This document shows positions 47,371 to 57,862 of a stretch of DNA of 64,000 nucleotides, in pieces. Position numbers and translations under genes: made by a program. The stretch is from an uncultured Schlesneria sp. (GTDB lineage Bacteria > Planctomycetota > Planctomycetia > Planctomycetales > Planctomycetaceae), in the NCBI GenBank assembly GCA_903858935.1, contig CAIOKO010000180.1, forward strand, positions 58,052 through 122,051, in the 5' to 3' direction. Every line of letters starts with the position of its first letter. The first letter of the stretch is position 1. Below the pieces are notes generated by a model, which saw nothing but the letters and a program-made list of their open reading frames with translations, had not been told where the DNA came from and made no database searches.

Positions 47371-47751
47371 ATGGCAAAAGTTAAAAAACGCAAGGTGCGA
47401 CGCAACATCACACGCGGCATCGCACATATCCAAGCCACGTTCAACAACACGATCGTGACCATTACAGATGTCAATGGTGATGTGCTTTGCTGGGCTTCGG
47501 CTGGGACTGTTGGTTTCAAAGGTAGCCGTAAAAGTACCCCGTTCGCTGCTCAGCGTGCAGCGGAAACCTGTTCCGAGCGAGCGGCCAAGTTTGGCATGAA
47601 GGAAATGGAAGTACAGGTCAAGGGGCCTGGTTCCGGTCGCGAAAGTGCCATTACGGGACTTCAATCGTCCGGTGTTGTGGTGCGGTCGATTGAGGACATC
47701 ACTCCAATTCCTCATAATGGGTGTCGTCCGCGAAAGAAGCGACGAGTCTGA
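47371..47751 (+). CDS. rpsK: 30S ribosomal protein S11
   Basis: 126 residues; forms part of the mRNA exit path. Seen: [64 protein letters not shown] and the C-terminal [15 protein letters not shown]. rpoA follows directly; rpsD (S4), which lies between them in E. coli, is not here. Confidence 0.98.
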   Translation: MAKVKKRKVRRNITRGIAHIQATFNNTIVTITDVNGDVLCWASAGTVGFKGSRKSTPFAAQRAAETCSERAAKFGMKEMEVQVKGPGSGRESAITGLQSSGVVVRSIEDITPIPHNGCRPRKKRRV

Positions 47752-47805
47752 TTTCTGATGATTGTGTTCGAGCGGTCAAATTTCGACGTTTGTAGGTGAT
47801 GTTCA

Positions 47806-48825
47806 ATGAGAATTCGATGGCGCGGCCTTGAATTGCCGAATCGGGTCGTTACTGAGAAAGAGACCCTGACCAGCACGTACGGCAAATTTGTGATTGAGCC
47901 GTTTGAGCGAGGTTTCGGGGCGACAATTGGTAACAGCCTGCGGCGGATCCTCTTGTCGAGTCTTGAAGGAAGTGCGGTTACCCGCATCAAGATTCAAGGC
48001 GTTCAACATGAATTTACGACGATCCCCGGGATTGTCGAAGATGTTACGGATATTTGCTTGAATCTGAAATCAGTCGTCGTGAAGAACCATGCACTGATTC
48101 CCAAGACTCTGCGAATCGAACGTCATGAGCGCGGTGTTGTGACGGCGGGCGACATCATCGTTGATGACCAAGTCGAAGTGTTTAACAAGGAACTTGTTAT
48201 TGCAACGATGACCGACGATGTGTCTCTCAATATCGAAATATTGATCGAGAACGGTCGTGGTTATTCACCTGTGTCAGAACAACCAGACCATCAGAACGAA
48301 GTCGGTGTGATCCCGATCGATTCAATTTTCTCTCCGATTACTCGTGTTCGGTACAAGATTGAAGAGACGCGCGTCGGGCAACGAACCAACTACGACCGAT
48401 TGATCCTTGAGATTTGGACAAATGGAACAGTTGTTCCTGAAATTGCTCTCGTTGAATCTGCGAAGATTCTACGAAAGCACCTCAATCCAATTATTACCTA
48501 TCGTGAACCTGGTCCTGAGACATTCCCAGACAGTGGTTTGCGAAATATGCTTGAATCGACGGGCTATGCGCCTGTTGATCTGGAACTTGAAGAACGACTT
48601 TCTCGGAGCTTGGCAGAATTGAATTTGTCCGTCAGGGCAACAAACTGTCTTGAATCAGAGGGAATCAACACTGTTCGCGATTTAGTGATTCGAACAGAAG
48701 ATCAATTGCTGCAGGTCAGAAATTTCGGCGACACAACTCTCCAGGAAGTTCGCGAACGCCTGACGTCGATCAACTTGCGACTCGGAATGAGACTGCCGCA
48801 ATCGATGCAGCAGCGTGATCGTTAA
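47806..48825 (+). CDS. rpoA: RNA polymerase subunit alpha
   Basis: 339 residues. N-terminal domain (about 1-235) for assembly, with [32 protein letters not shown] and [24 protein letters not shown]. The C-terminal domain (about 265-325) has [46 protein letters not shown], the UP-element and activator contact. Conventional length. Confidence 0.98.
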   Translation: MRIRWRGLELPNRVVTEKETLTSTYGKFVIEPFERGFGATIGNSLRRILLSSLEGSAVTRIKIQGVQHEFTTIPGIVEDVTDICLNLKSVVVKNHALIPKTLRIERHERGVVTAGDIIVDDQVEVFNKELVIATMTDDVSLNIEILIENGRGYSPVSEQPDHQNEVGVIPIDSIFSPITRVRYKIEETRVGQRTNYDRLILEIWTNGTVVPEIALVESAKILRKHLNPIITYREPGPETFPDSGLRNMLESTGYAPVDLELEERLSRSLAELNLSVRATNCLESEGINTVRDLVIRTEDQLLQVRNFGDTTLQEVRERLTSINLRLGMRLPQSMQQRDR

Positions 48826-48859
48826 GACATTGCGGATATACTGAGGATTTGGATAGATC

Positions 48860-49435
48860 ATGCGTCATCGTAAAAGTGGACGAAAACTTAATCGGAACCA
48901 AAGTCACCGTACTTCGATGTTCCGAAATATGGCGACAAGCCTGATTTGTGTCAGCAAGCCAAATGCGGCAGACCCAAACACACCAAAAGTTGCTGGTCGT
49001 ATTATTACGACTGTTCCCAAGGCAAAAGAGCTTCGACCTGTGATCGAAAAGTTGATTACATTGGGCAAGAAAGCGCTCGCACATCAAGAAGCTGCGGTTC
49101 AGTTCGCGACCTCGGCAGAGCGTGGTAGCGCCGAGTGGGACCAGTGGCGGAACTCCGACCGGTGGCAACAATGGAATGCTGCGATCGCTCCTGCTGTCTC
49201 ACTCCGTCGCCGTGCATTTGCCGCGTTGCGAAGCAAAGAGGCTGTGAACATTCTGTTTAACGAACTTGCTCCTCGTTTTCGCGAGCGACAGGGGGGTTAC
49301 ACCCGAATCGTTCGTTTAGCTGAATTCCGTTTGGGTGATGCCGGACGTAAAGCTTTGATTGAATTTGTCGGCGAGAATGATCGCAAGAAGGAACGCCGGG
49401 CGGCACCGGCAGTGAAAGCCATTGCTACGACATGA
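48860..49435 (+). CDS. rplQ: 50S ribosomal protein L17 with two inserts
   Basis: 191 residues against about 120-130 in most bacteria. [49 protein letters not shown], and [20 protein letters not shown] are standard. Extra sequence lies at about residues 30-46 ([17 protein letters not shown]) and 75-113 (Trp-rich, [17 protein letters not shown]), with a short extra tail. It ends the cluster and is followed by a strong terminator. The inserts look lineage-specific. Confidence 0.95.
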   Translation: MRHRKSGRKLNRNQSHRTSMFRNMATSLICVSKPNAADPNTPKVAGRIITTVPKAKELRPVIEKLITLGKKALAHQEAAVQFATSAERGSAEWDQWRNSDRWQQWNAAIAPAVSLRRRAFAALRSKEAVNILFNELAPRFRERQGGYTRIVRLAEFRLGDAGRKALIEFVGENDRKKERRAAPAVKAIATT

Positions 49436-49465
49436 CTCGTTGAAGATGCGAATTTGATGTGACAT

Positions 49466-49504
49466 AAAAAGCCTTCTTCAACATTTTGTTGAAGAAGGCT
49501 TTTT
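49466..49504 (+). terminator. Strong terminator after rplQ
   Basis: A perfect 18-bp stem (49466-49483 with 49487-49504) with a 3-nt loop; the A run opening the stem and the T run closing it make it able to work on both strands. It ends the long ribosomal-protein transcript just before the phosphate acyltransferase gene. Confidence 0.93.
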
Positions 49505-49546
49505 ATTTTGATCGCTACTGACCGTTTTCCGTCAGAAGGATTCTTA

Positions 49547-50470
49547 ATGTCGCTAATGGGGTTTGGGGCACTCTTTCAACTTGCCGATAAGCTTTCATCT
49601 CCGTTGCCGGTCGTTGCAGCAGGTGGCGCGGATCGTACGGTTCTCGAAGCGCTGGCGATCGCTCAACGACGTGGATGGGTTCGGCCAATCCTGACGGGGT
49701 CGCTTTCTGCCATTCGAGATTTGGCCCATGACCTTGATATTGATCTGGATGAATTCCGGCTAGTTGAAGCTGTTGATCCCGCGGCTGCGGCAGTATCTGA
49801 GGTTAAAGCAGGGCGTGCCAGCCTGTTAATGAAGGGGCAAATCGCCACTCCTGACCTGATGAAGGCAGTGCTCGCTCGCGATATCGGGTTACGGACAAAT
49901 CGCTGCATCTGCCAGGTTGTGCTGATGGAGATTAAACGAGATTCGCGTCGATTTTTGCTGTCGGACACAGGAATTACGATTCAACCGACTCTTGATCAAA
50001 AAGCTGATATTTTGCGGAGCATGGTCAGCGTAGCCGTCGCATTAAAAGAACGCACCGATCATGACTTGCCTCGGATTGGAGTCATGTCAGCAACTGAAAA
50101 ACCAACGGATTCGATGCCCGACACCCTGGATGCTGTTGAGTTATCGCGACGGAACCGTGAAGGTGAATTAGCTGGCTGTATTGTTCAGGGACCGCTATCG
50201 TTTGATCTTGCCTATGCAACGGATGCAGGGGAGAAAAAGCGAATGGAAGGAGCCGTTATCGGAGCCGCGGATGGGATGTTATTTCCAAATCTACTGGCGG
50301 CGAACCTGACTGTGAAAGCGATCATGTATACATCGGATTGCAACTTCGGCGGAGTGCTCTGTGGAGCTGCATGTCCTGTCGTCTTTATGTCGCGCGCTGA
50401 TTCTACGGAAACCCGTCTCAATTCACTGGCATTGACGTTGCGAATGCTGACGGCCTCATCGCAGGGCTAA
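49547..50470 (+). CDS. Phosphate acetyl/butyryltransferase family protein
   Basis: 307 residues from the ATG at 49547 (AGAAGGA upstream); the longer frame starts inside the terminator. PTA/PTB-family elements are AAGGADRTVLEALAIAQRRGWVRPILTG, SLLMKGQIATPDLMKAVL, FLLSDTGITIQPTLDQKADIL, VQGPLSFDLAYA, GAADGMLFPNLLAANLTVKAIMY. Relatives exchange acyl groups between CoA and phosphate (acetyl- or butyryl-). No kinase gene is adjacent, and substrate choice cannot be told. Overlaps the convergent PQQ-propeller gene by 4 bp. Confidence 0.87.
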   Translation: MSLMGFGALFQLADKLSSPLPVVAAGGADRTVLEALAIAQRRGWVRPILTGSLSAIRDLAHDLDIDLDEFRLVEAVDPAAAAVSEVKAGRASLLMKGQIATPDLMKAVLARDIGLRTNRCICQVVLMEIKRDSRRFLLSDTGITIQPTLDQKADILRSMVSVAVALKERTDHDLPRIGVMSATEKPTDSMPDTLDAVELSRRNREGELAGCIVQGPLSFDLAYATDAGEKKRMEGAVIGAADGMLFPNLLAANLTVKAIMYTSDCNFGGVLCGAACPVVFMSRADSTETRLNSLALTLRMLTASSQG

Positions 50471-52554
50471 CTTCCGACGATCAGTTTCCACTTAATGTAA
50501 ATCACGCAGAACCAGAAGTAAGCCGAAAACGATATCGCCGAGACGACCAGATCAGTCATCAGCCAATATCGATATTGTGTCGTTAAATACCGAGATGCAA
50601 TGACTGCGACCGCAAATGCCGGAAGGAAGCCGGTGAGAAACGACCATTCAATGGCGTAGCCCAAGCTGCGGCAAAGATGGAAGTACAACGCACAAATCCC
50701 GATGAAAAGCAGTCCCATGGTCCGAGCGAGCCATCGATAAGAATTTCTATCATGACTTTGTTCGGTCAGTGTGATCACGTTAATTGTGAGTTGGAATGCT
50801 GTCCAAAGAACAACTGGCCATAACAAGACATATTCACTTTGTCGGCTATTGATGATCGGGCTGCCGATCACGCCGTAGACAATCGTCGTCATCCAGAAGA
50901 TGAGGCGGCCCGTTCTGGCTGAACCTCGTGTCAGCAGGTTAGAAACGGCTGCGACCAGGCTTGCGAAAACGATCCCTACCAGACTCCACTTGTACCAGGC
51001 CAGGAACTCGAACCAGTCAGGAACCGTGGCGGGGTAATCTCGTTCGCCGCCGACCAACCACTTTGCATCGAGCACATAAACACGAGGAATTGATCGCACG
51101 GAACGGGCGGGGAGTTTTGCGCCGTACGGAACTTGTCCGAGGTAAAGACATGCGGCACGAGTTTGTGTTCGTAAATAGACACAACCGTGATGCAGAGCCG
51201 GATAGGTCCAGCAAATCTCGTCCTGGAAGACTTGAGTTCGAGCAAGTTCGGTATATTGTTCCGTCCCCGATCTCGCCAGAATCAATTCTCCGCTGTCTGT
51301 AAACAGGATCAGTTTATTGTCGGCTGCGATGATATTGGCTTGTCCGACTTTGTTCGTTGACCAGATGATGCGACCGGTCTCGAAGTCCAGGCAACGGAAT
51401 TCCCCTCGGGACGGGCGATTTAAGCGAGACTGTGGGTCTTTCAGATCGAAGCCATAGACGCGGCCGTCAACGAGCACACTGGAGGCAACATCGTTCGAGA
51501 ATTTCATTGCTTCCCAGGCAACGACGGGAGTACCCAACTGATCATTGTCCGAATCGGCTGCGTTGTCTGTCGAGAGTTTTCTTGCAGTTTTCTGATCGGC
51601 AGACGCTCGATCCGCTTCAACAAGCCGATAGCATTTAGCTCCTGCTTTGAAGGGTGATGCGACAAACAGGAACGGTTCCTTGTAGATCGGGGCCGCGGAG
51701 TGTTCGTCGTATCCCTGTGAGAATTCGATTTCCCATTGCTGTTTTCCCGTGACCACATCGAAGAGAGCAATCGAGTTCTCAAGGGGTGTCACAACGAGTG
51801 AATGACCTTGAAAGTAAATCGGAAGTGGGGTCGCATAACTCGCCGATGATTCGCCTGAAGCCCATATCGTGGAACCGTCGCGGAGGTCGAGTGCAACGAC
51901 ACTGGCATCCTGTCCGCCAACTGGGACGATGAGTCGGTCGTCAACGATGACCGGCGACGACGCAAAACCGAAATCGGTTCCGAGTCCCCTGTATTTCTTT
52001 TTCGGATTACAAGTCCATACGGGCTTACCGCTGTCCGCAATGAGACAGGAAATCGTTCCATCGGGAGCGGCAAAATACAGGCGACCTTTGTGCCAGGTCG
52101 GTGTGCTTCGTGGACCAGGGTAGAGGCCGCCTCCGTCATAAGGCCAGCCGTAGTGATGTGTCCAAACGGTATCTCCAGTCTCAGCATCAAGGCACACGAT
52201 CGATTGCTGATAGAGGTTCTGAGTCTGAGTGAAGACACAATTTCCAACGGCGGCAAAGCTCGAATAGCCTTGCCCCAGTTCTCGAGTCCAGACGAGTGGT
52301 GGGCCTCCTTCGGGCCATGAATCAGCCAATCCCGTTTCTGCGGATATCGAATTAAACGTCGGTCCTCGCAGTTGTGGCCAGGATGTCTGCTTGAGCTCGG
52401 ATGTTTCCAGATCGCTGTCCACCGGGGATGATGAACCATGCTGGGGATCGGTGGAAGATGGAGTGATGTACTTCCAACCCATGAACGAAAGCAACACCAT
52501 GAAAGCGATTGCCCATGTCATGTTCTGGCGGCGCTTCAGAACGATTAGAGTCAA
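50467..52554 (-). CDS. Membrane PQQ-type beta-propeller protein
   Basis: 695 residues as drawn from a TTG; an ATG 11 codons in (ending 52521) is an alternative, and neither has a strong ribosome binding site. An N-terminal membrane anchor (IAFMVLLSFMGW) is followed by an outer beta-propeller of PQQ-like blades (residues about 45-505; VVALDLRDGSTIWASGE, YGFDLKDPQSR, ETGDTVWTHHYGWPYDGGG). The C-terminal 150 residues form about five membrane helices (about 525-690), unlike the purely secreted propeller at 5.2-6.5 kb. Function unknown; a scaffold for other envelope proteins is possible. Confidence 0.82.
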   Translation of the reverse strand: MTLIVLKRRQNMTWAIAFMVLLSFMGWKYITPSSTDPQHGSSSPVDSDLETSELKQTSWPQLRGPTFNSISAETGLADSWPEGGPPLVWTRELGQGYSSFAAVGNCVFTQTQNLYQQSIVCLDAETGDTVWTHHYGWPYDGGGLYPGPRSTPTWHKGRLYFAAPDGTISCLIADSGKPVWTCNPKKKYRGLGTDFGFASSPVIVDDRLIVPVGGQDASVVALDLRDGSTIWASGESSASYATPLPIYFQGHSLVVTPLENSIALFDVVTGKQQWEIEFSQGYDEHSAAPIYKEPFLFVASPFKAGAKCYRLVEADRASADQKTARKLSTDNAADSDNDQLGTPVVAWEAMKFSNDVASSVLVDGRVYGFDLKDPQSRLNRPSRGEFRCLDFETGRIIWSTNKVGQANIIAADNKLILFTDSGELILARSGTEQYTELARTQVFQDEICWTYPALHHGCVYLRTQTRAACLYLGQVPYGAKLPARSVRSIPRVYVLDAKWLVGGERDYPATVPDWFEFLAWYKWSLVGIVFASLVAAVSNLLTRGSARTGRLIFWMTTIVYGVIGSPIINSRQSEYVLLWPVVLWTAFQLTINVITLTEQSHDRNSYRWLARTMGLLFIGICALYFHLCRSLGYAIEWSFLTGFLPAFAVAVIASRYLTTQYRYWLMTDLVVSAISFSAYFWFCVIYIKWKLIVGS

Positions 52555-52882
52555 TTGAAACGACCTGTGAATAGAATGTTTTCGGCAGACTAAACCGCCT
52601 TCAACGACACGTCCAGTGGCTTCTCACGTTCGTGAATTGCTTCTTATGATAGCATCTTAATGGCAAGATGTCAGACATTGCGTCTTGACTTCAGGGTCTT
52701 TTGTAGACAAAATGACTGATGCCGGCTCATCTCGACTGTCTCATTTCAAAAATCTTTACTTCGTGAACGGCGATCGTTCGCCGGGAACCTGCTTCGTCTC
52801 TAATAGACAGTGAATCACGCACGGAAAGCGACGACCTTTTTCGGCGATTTCAACACGATTGTTTCCAGAACTGGAGTTACTC
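52555..52882. other. Divergent intergenic region, no gene seen
   Basis: 328 bp between the leftward PQQ-propeller gene and the rightward DUF1559 gene. No convincing promoter, repeat or RNA gene is picked out by eye. Confidence 0.5.
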
Positions 52883-53923
52883 ATGAAGACATTTCATAGC
52901 TCAAAAAAGCGGCTTGGATTTACATGGGTTGAATTGATCGTTGTGATTGCTGTCATCGCAGTGCTGGTCGCATTATTTCTTCCGGCGGTGGAGCAGGCCC
53001 GCGAAGCGGCTCGACGGACACAGTGTAAAAACAACCTCAAGCAACTCGGATTGGCGCTTTACAACTACCACGAAACGGCACGAACATTTCCTCCCGGGTT
53101 TGTGATGAATACCGATGGCGTTTACATGGGATGGGGATGGGGTGTGCAGGTCCTTCCCTATCTCGATGCGTCACCTCTTTATTTTAATATTTCTGGAACA
53201 TTCAAAGACGGGCTGCAAGTGTTGCCGGATCTCAATGATCTCGGATGGCCGCACACGGCGTTTCAGTGTCCATCGAATCTTGGTTCGTCTGTCCTTCTGC
53301 ATGCGATGGTATCCACGACGTCGGTCGTGGATGGGGTCGCTACGCCGGGGACGGTTGACTGGAGCAATCATCTTGGTCGCTCGATGTATTTCGGAAACGC
53401 GGGCTATCTACAGGCCGATGCGGGAGGGATTCACCACGACAGCAGCGGCGAACCTCCTTCAACGGAGCCTCATCTCAATCGAGCAAGCCTTGGCAACATT
53501 GGTATATCCGCCTCCAAGGAACATCGCTATTGCGATCAGCAAAGTTTTCGCGGCATCTTCGGTCAGAACAGTTGGGTCAAAATCGACGATATCAAGGATG
53601 GAACATCCTGTGTCATCCTGGTCGGGGAAAGGGTGAATCCAATGAATGAGTCGGTCAGTTCAATTGGTCATGGAACATGGGTCGGTGTTCCGGATTGTAC
53701 GACCACCGAAGGGCTGGCAATGGTACTCGGTGATACGAGCATCCGATTGAATTCCGGAAAGCGATTGAACGCACAAACAACCGGTTTCGGAAGCCAGCAC
53801 GTTGGCGGCGCTCATTTTCTCATGAGTGATGGTTCAGTTCGATTCTGCTCGAACAATATCGTTATTGGACTCTACCGCGATTTATCCACGATTGACGATG
53901 GACGAGAACTTTCCGATTTCTGA
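52883..53923 (+). CDS. DUF1559 pseudopilin-like protein
   Basis: 346 residues from the ATG at 52883 (GGAG six bases upstream). The N-terminus is a prepilin-type leader: basic segment SSKKRLG, cleavage G before [29 protein letters not shown], with E5 present; Trp replaces the usual Leu after FT. The body has the DUF1559 motifs [17 protein letters not shown] and FPPGF near the start, and [14 protein letters not shown] near the end. DUF1559 proteins form large paralogous sets in planctomycetes and are secreted or assembled by a type II/IV-like system; the role is not known. Converges with the SGNH gene after 18 bp. Confidence 0.92.
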   Translation: MKTFHSSKKRLGFTWVELIVVIAVIAVLVALFLPAVEQAREAARRTQCKNNLKQLGLALYNYHETARTFPPGFVMNTDGVYMGWGWGVQVLPYLDASPLYFNISGTFKDGLQVLPDLNDLGWPHTAFQCPSNLGSSVLLHAMVSTTSVVDGVATPGTVDWSNHLGRSMYFGNAGYLQADAGGIHHDSSGEPPSTEPHLNRASLGNIGISASKEHRYCDQQSFRGIFGQNSWVKIDDIKDGTSCVILVGERVNPMNESVSSIGHGTWVGVPDCTTTEGLAMVLGDTSIRLNSGKRLNAQTTGFGSQHVGGAHFLMSDGSVRFCSNNIVIGLYRDLSTIDDGRELSDF

Positions 53924-53941
53924 CGTCACTCGTTACTGAAG

Positions 53942-54781
53942 TCATTGTGGCTTTGCAAACTGTTTACGAATAATCGGTGTCAGGAATTTCGCAGTTTCGT
54001 CACCGATCACGTGGTAGCCCGCCAGATTCGGATGCCGGTCCCCGAACCAGCCTGGCAGATGGCCGAAGTGAGCGTCGAGGCGATTGTCGAGCACTTCGAC
54101 AGTTCCCGGATTACCGGCGACCACAAATGGCTTTACAAACTCGCGCCGATTCTCGGGAATCTTATCGAGAGGAAAACGGCGATAGTTGAGCATATCCGGG
54201 CCGCGATTGAGTTCGGCGGCGTAACGAGGATAGAGGTCGAACAACAACACCCCCTCGGCTTTGGCAACCTGCTCATTCAATTGGTTGAGTCGCACAGATG
54301 TCGCTTCATCGCCGTACGGAATGACCGTTGTCACGATAATGGTTGCTTTCGGGTGGTCGTTCTTAACTCGGCCAATCAACTCGTGATAGTCTTTGGGAAA
54401 GTTTTCCGCGAGATTTTCCCGGTAAGCATTGTCGTTCAATCCATAGCGGATCAGAACATAATCAATCCCTGGCAGCTTTGACGCCGCTTTATCGTACCGT
54501 CCTGAATCCAGCAGTCGGCGAATGTATTCCCCACTGAGACCCAGGTTGATCACATTCGTCGGCGGCAAATCTTTTTCGGCTGCCAGCAATTCACGAATCA
54601 CATCTTCCAGATGCGGTCCCTTTGGGATATGCCGCCGAGGGACACTTCCCTCGGTTGTGCTGTCTCCCAGCAACAAGATCTGAACCTTACCATCATGCTC
54701 GGCGTGGACCGGTCCAGCGCACAAAAGTGTGATCGTCAGGAACGCAATCGAGAGGGAAAGAGAATTACATATACGCATCAT
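53942..54781 (-). CDS. Secreted SGNH/GDSL-family hydrolase
   Basis: 279 residues. Signal peptide (SLSLSIAFLTITLLCAGPVHA). Block I GDSTTEG holds the catalytic Ser (S41), block III is RYGLNDNAY with the Asn, and block V GDRHPNLAGY holds the Asp and His. A typical fold for esterases, deacetylases or other carbohydrate-ester hydrolases acting outside the cytoplasm; substrate not predictable. Confidence 0.88.
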   Translation of the reverse strand: MMRICNSLSLSIAFLTITLLCAGPVHAEHDGKVQILLLGDSTTEGSVPRRHIPKGPHLEDVIRELLAAEKDLPPTNVINLGLSGEYIRRLLDSGRYDKAASKLPGIDYVLIRYGLNDNAYRENLAENFPKDYHELIGRVKNDHPKATIIVTTVIPYGDEATSVRLNQLNEQVAKAEGVLLFDLYPRYAAELNRGPDMLNYRRFPLDKIPENRREFVKPFVVAGNPGTVEVLDNRLDAHFGHLPGWFGDRHPNLAGYHVIGDETAKFLTPIIRKQFAKPQ

Positions 54782-54903
54782 CGTGTCTCGTGGATTCAGT
54801 AAAGGATTCGGACGTCGATCGAATTTCAGGCTGTAGCACTGATTTCCTTGGAAAACGAATTTTCATTCATCAGCCAACTATTTCATCAGCTAAAAACACT
54901 CGT

Positions 54904-56460
54904 TCAATCAGCAATCAGTAAAAGCATGGTACTTGTGCCAGCATTGACCATAGCGTGAGCAATGATCGATGGTATTATCGTGCCACGCCATTCTCGCACG
55001 AGCGTAAAGACGATTGCCAGACTCATCAGGATCGGAATTCCGAATAGTCCCTGCGGATGGATCACGGCAAACACAAAACTGTTGATCAACATGGCGAATA
55101 TGACACTGCCCGCGTAGCCGAGTTTCGATCCTGCATCACGCAAATGACGATAGAGGACACCGCGAAACATAATCTCTTCCGGCACACTTGCGAAGACGGC
55201 GACCAACAGCAATTGCAGGCGTACGGTCCAATTGCCCCGCAAAATCGGTTCAACGATAGGGTGAATTGGCGAGGCAGACGTATCACTGTCACCTGCAATC
55301 GCGCTTGCTACCGCCATCATGAGTATCGTAATCACCATCGCAACACCGACAACGGGTAACGCACTGAGATAGCCTCCGATACCAACGAATGGGATCGACC
55401 AGGCGTCGCGACCGAATGACAGTCCAACGTCCTTACGCACATCCGACCAACTGATGCCACGAAGCACGGGCCAGGCGAGTGCAGCAAGTCCACCGATCTG
55501 CGGAATAAGAACCCAGACGAGTCCCAATTTCGGCAATGGCAGCATGACGACGGCATAGTTAAGAGCGACAAATAGTACCATCCAGACCGCAAACGTCTCG
55601 GCGTAGATCGCTCCCGTTCCATGCAGCGTTCCGAGCCCGCTCTTCAGTCGTCCAATTGCGGCAAAAATCCAGAAGACAAGTTGTAAGACGGCACCGCAAA
55701 TCATCGCGATGAATGCCAATCCGGAAATTCCCAGCATGACAAACAAAGTCCGGCGAGAATGATCCAGCAAACGGCCTCGACCCTCGCCGTCAGTGGTTCC
55801 CAGCGGGACGAGAGCCAGTCGGCCGACCCAGCCCAGTCTTTCAACCAGAAGTTGACTACCCTTTCGCCATTCGTCGTCGGTCATCGTGTCTTTGATTGCC
55901 CTCTTCTCAATCAACGCCAATTGGATTCGTTCGAGAAACTGATTGGTTTCGCGATCGCGATCGTTGGCCTCCACGGAACCATCTTGGAATTTCGCTTCGA
56001 GTTCGCCGAGTGATTTCGCGGCCTGTTCGGGGCCAATAAGTTCCCCCATCAACACGGCGCCGATCATCCGCTGTCGCGCTGACCCCTTGCCAAACATCAA
56101 TTCAATTTCTTTTTGAAGCTTATTTTTTTCCTGCGGTGAAATTGATGAGGCACCAACAAGATACCTGGCCTGTATCTCGAACAGGATTGCCGAGGGGTCG
56201 CTGTCGGTCCCGTTTTCAACCCATAAATGGTTAAAAAACATGAGCCCGATCACAAGGATCACAACCAGCCACGCCAGCCACGCAAAGCCGCGCGGGGGGC
56301 GTGACTCGTCGGTGTCGATCACATCAAATCTCGGTTCAGTTCCCTGCGACGGTTCGAACGATGGTGAATTCATTAACATTCCAAGTGATAAATTTCCAAA
56401 CCGATCTGATCGAACCTCAACCTGTGGAACCGCTTCTGCGGACATCGCTGTATGCAACAC
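54904..56460 (-). CDS. CPBP-family intramembrane protease-like protein
   Basis: Up to 518 residues; the start is uncertain (GTG ending 56460, or the ATG ending 56373 which has GGA upstream). An N-terminal membrane helix (about 55-75) precedes a soluble part (about 80-210), then about eight helices. The CPBP motifs are PEEIMFRGVLYRHLRD (EExxxR), FAVIHPQGLFG (His), and IIPSIIAHAMVNAGTSTM (HxxxN). Such proteins include Rce1-like proteases and bacteriocin-immunity proteins; the natural substrate is unknown. Immediately downstream of dnaB, probably co-transcribed. Confidence 0.83.
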   Translation of the reverse strand: MLHTAMSAEAVPQVEVRSDRFGNLSLGMLMNSPSFEPSQGTEPRFDVIDTDESRPPRGFAWLAWLVVILVIGLMFFNHLWVENGTDSDPSAILFEIQARYLVGASSISPQEKNKLQKEIELMFGKGSARQRMIGAVLMGELIGPEQAAKSLGELEAKFQDGSVEANDRDRETNQFLERIQLALIEKRAIKDTMTDDEWRKGSQLLVERLGWVGRLALVPLGTTDGEGRGRLLDHSRRTLFVMLGISGLAFIAMICGAVLQLVFWIFAAIGRLKSGLGTLHGTGAIYAETFAVWMVLFVALNYAVVMLPLPKLGLVWVLIPQIGGLAALAWPVLRGISWSDVRKDVGLSFGRDAWSIPFVGIGGYLSALPVVGVAMVITILMMAVASAIAGDSDTSASPIHPIVEPILRGNWTVRLQLLLVAVFASVPEEIMFRGVLYRHLRDAGSKLGYAGSVIFAMLINSFVFAVIHPQGLFGIPILMSLAIVFTLVREWRGTIIPSIIAHAMVNAGTSTMLLLIAD

Positions 56461-56469
56461 AGTGATTGT

Positions 56470-57828
56470 CTAAAAGGCATCGGCGACGGAGTGATCGATT
56501 CCGCCTTCGTAGTTATCAAATCGCATCGACTCACGTCGCCATTGAAGGCTGACGATACCCGTAGGTCCCGACCGATGCTTGGCCACGATGATCTCGGCAA
56601 GTCCGGGTCGGTCTTCAGGATTGTAAGCGTCGGGGCGATGCAAAAACATGACGATGTCGGCATCCTGCTCGATGGCGCCGCTTTCACGAAGGTCGGCCAG
56701 TCGCGGTCGCTTATCGTCTCGCAATTCCACTCCACGATTGAGCTGTGAAAGGGCGATCAGCGGTAAGCTGTTCTCTTTGGCAATCCCTTTCAATCGCCTG
56801 GTGATCAATGCAATTTGCTGTTCACGATTGATTCGTTTGTCTTCCGGCTCAATCAACTGAAGATAGTCGATGATAACCAGTCCGAGGTTATTCCTGCGTT
56901 TCAATCGCCGGCAGATGGCGCTGATCTGGGCCACGGTTCGACCGGGCGCATCGTCGATGAACAGCGGCAAACGACTCAATTCCGACGAGGCTTCCAGTAA
57001 CGCATGCCTTTCTGCCGGTTCGAGCAACCCCTTACGCAGGCGATGTCCGTCCAGCTTTGCGCGAATACACAAAAAGCGTTCGGCCAGTTCCAGCTTCGAT
57101 TGTTCCAGACTGAAAATGATCGTTGCCGTTTCGCCGGCACCAGCAACCCACTCAGCGATATTACAAACCAGTGCCGTTTTTCCCATCGAAGGTCGAGCTG
57201 CCACAATGATCAATTCAGACGGCTGAAAACCGTTGGTCTGCCGGTCAAGATCGACGAAGCCGGTCGACAGACCGCTGATGTTTCCTTCCTTTCCGAGACG
57301 GGTGTTAATCCGGTCGAGCGTATCATGCATGATCTCATCCATGCTGATTTTCGATGCAACTTCCTGTTGTTCGAAGATACCGAAAATCCCCTGTTCGGCT
57401 CGTTTCAGGACGTCGGCGGTTTCATCGCTTCCTTCGTAACATTCGCGCAGGACCTCCGTACAGACATTTGTCAGGCTTCGCTGAATCCATTTGTCTCGGA
57501 CAATCTCGGCGTAATACTTGACGTGAGCGGCATGAGGTACCGTCTCAAGAATTTCCAGCAAGTACGCGGCACCGCCGACGTCAGCCAGTTGATTTCGTTC
57601 GGCCAGTTCATCAGCCAGCGTGACAATATCGATTGCTTTACTGTTCTCACGCATCTTGCCGATCGTGGAGTAGATTAATTGATGTATATCACTGTAAAAG
57701 TGTTCGGCTTTGAGTACGTCGGCAACTTCGTCCATCGCCGGGTTCTCAAGCAATAAGCACCCGAGAATACTTCGCTCGGCCTGAAGGTTTTGTGGAGGAA
57801 GTCGTGCTGAAAACGAGGGCTCTGCCAT
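56470..57828 (-). CDS. dnaB: Replicative DNA helicase DnaB
   Basis: 452 residues from the ATG ending at 57828 (MAEPSFSARLPPQNLQAE), the normal start of the family; the longer open frame reads through a palindrome. N-terminal domain (about 10-115), linker, and RecA-like domain with Walker A ARPSMGKTAL, arginine/regulatory segments, Walker B VIIDYLQLI, and SGAIEQDADIVMFLHRPD near the end. Unwinds DNA at the replication fork. No intein is present. Confidence 0.97.
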   Translation of the reverse strand: MAEPSFSARLPPQNLQAERSILGCLLLENPAMDEVADVLKAEHFYSDIHQLIYSTIGKMRENSKAIDIVTLADELAERNQLADVGGAAYLLEILETVPHAAHVKYYAEIVRDKWIQRSLTNVCTEVLRECYEGSDETADVLKRAEQGIFGIFEQQEVASKISMDEIMHDTLDRINTRLGKEGNISGLSTGFVDLDRQTNGFQPSELIIVAARPSMGKTALVCNIAEWVAGAGETATIIFSLEQSKLELAERFLCIRAKLDGHRLRKGLLEPAERHALLEASSELSRLPLFIDDAPGRTVAQISAICRRLKRRNNLGLVIIDYLQLIEPEDKRINREQQIALITRRLKGIAKENSLPLIALSQLNRGVELRDDKRPRLADLRESGAIEQDADIVMFLHRPDAYNPEDRPGLAEIIVAKHRSGPTGIVSLQWRRESMRFDNYEGGIDHSVADAF

Positions 57829-57862
57829 ATATTGCTTTTCCTGGGAATAAATCAGACGTTTA

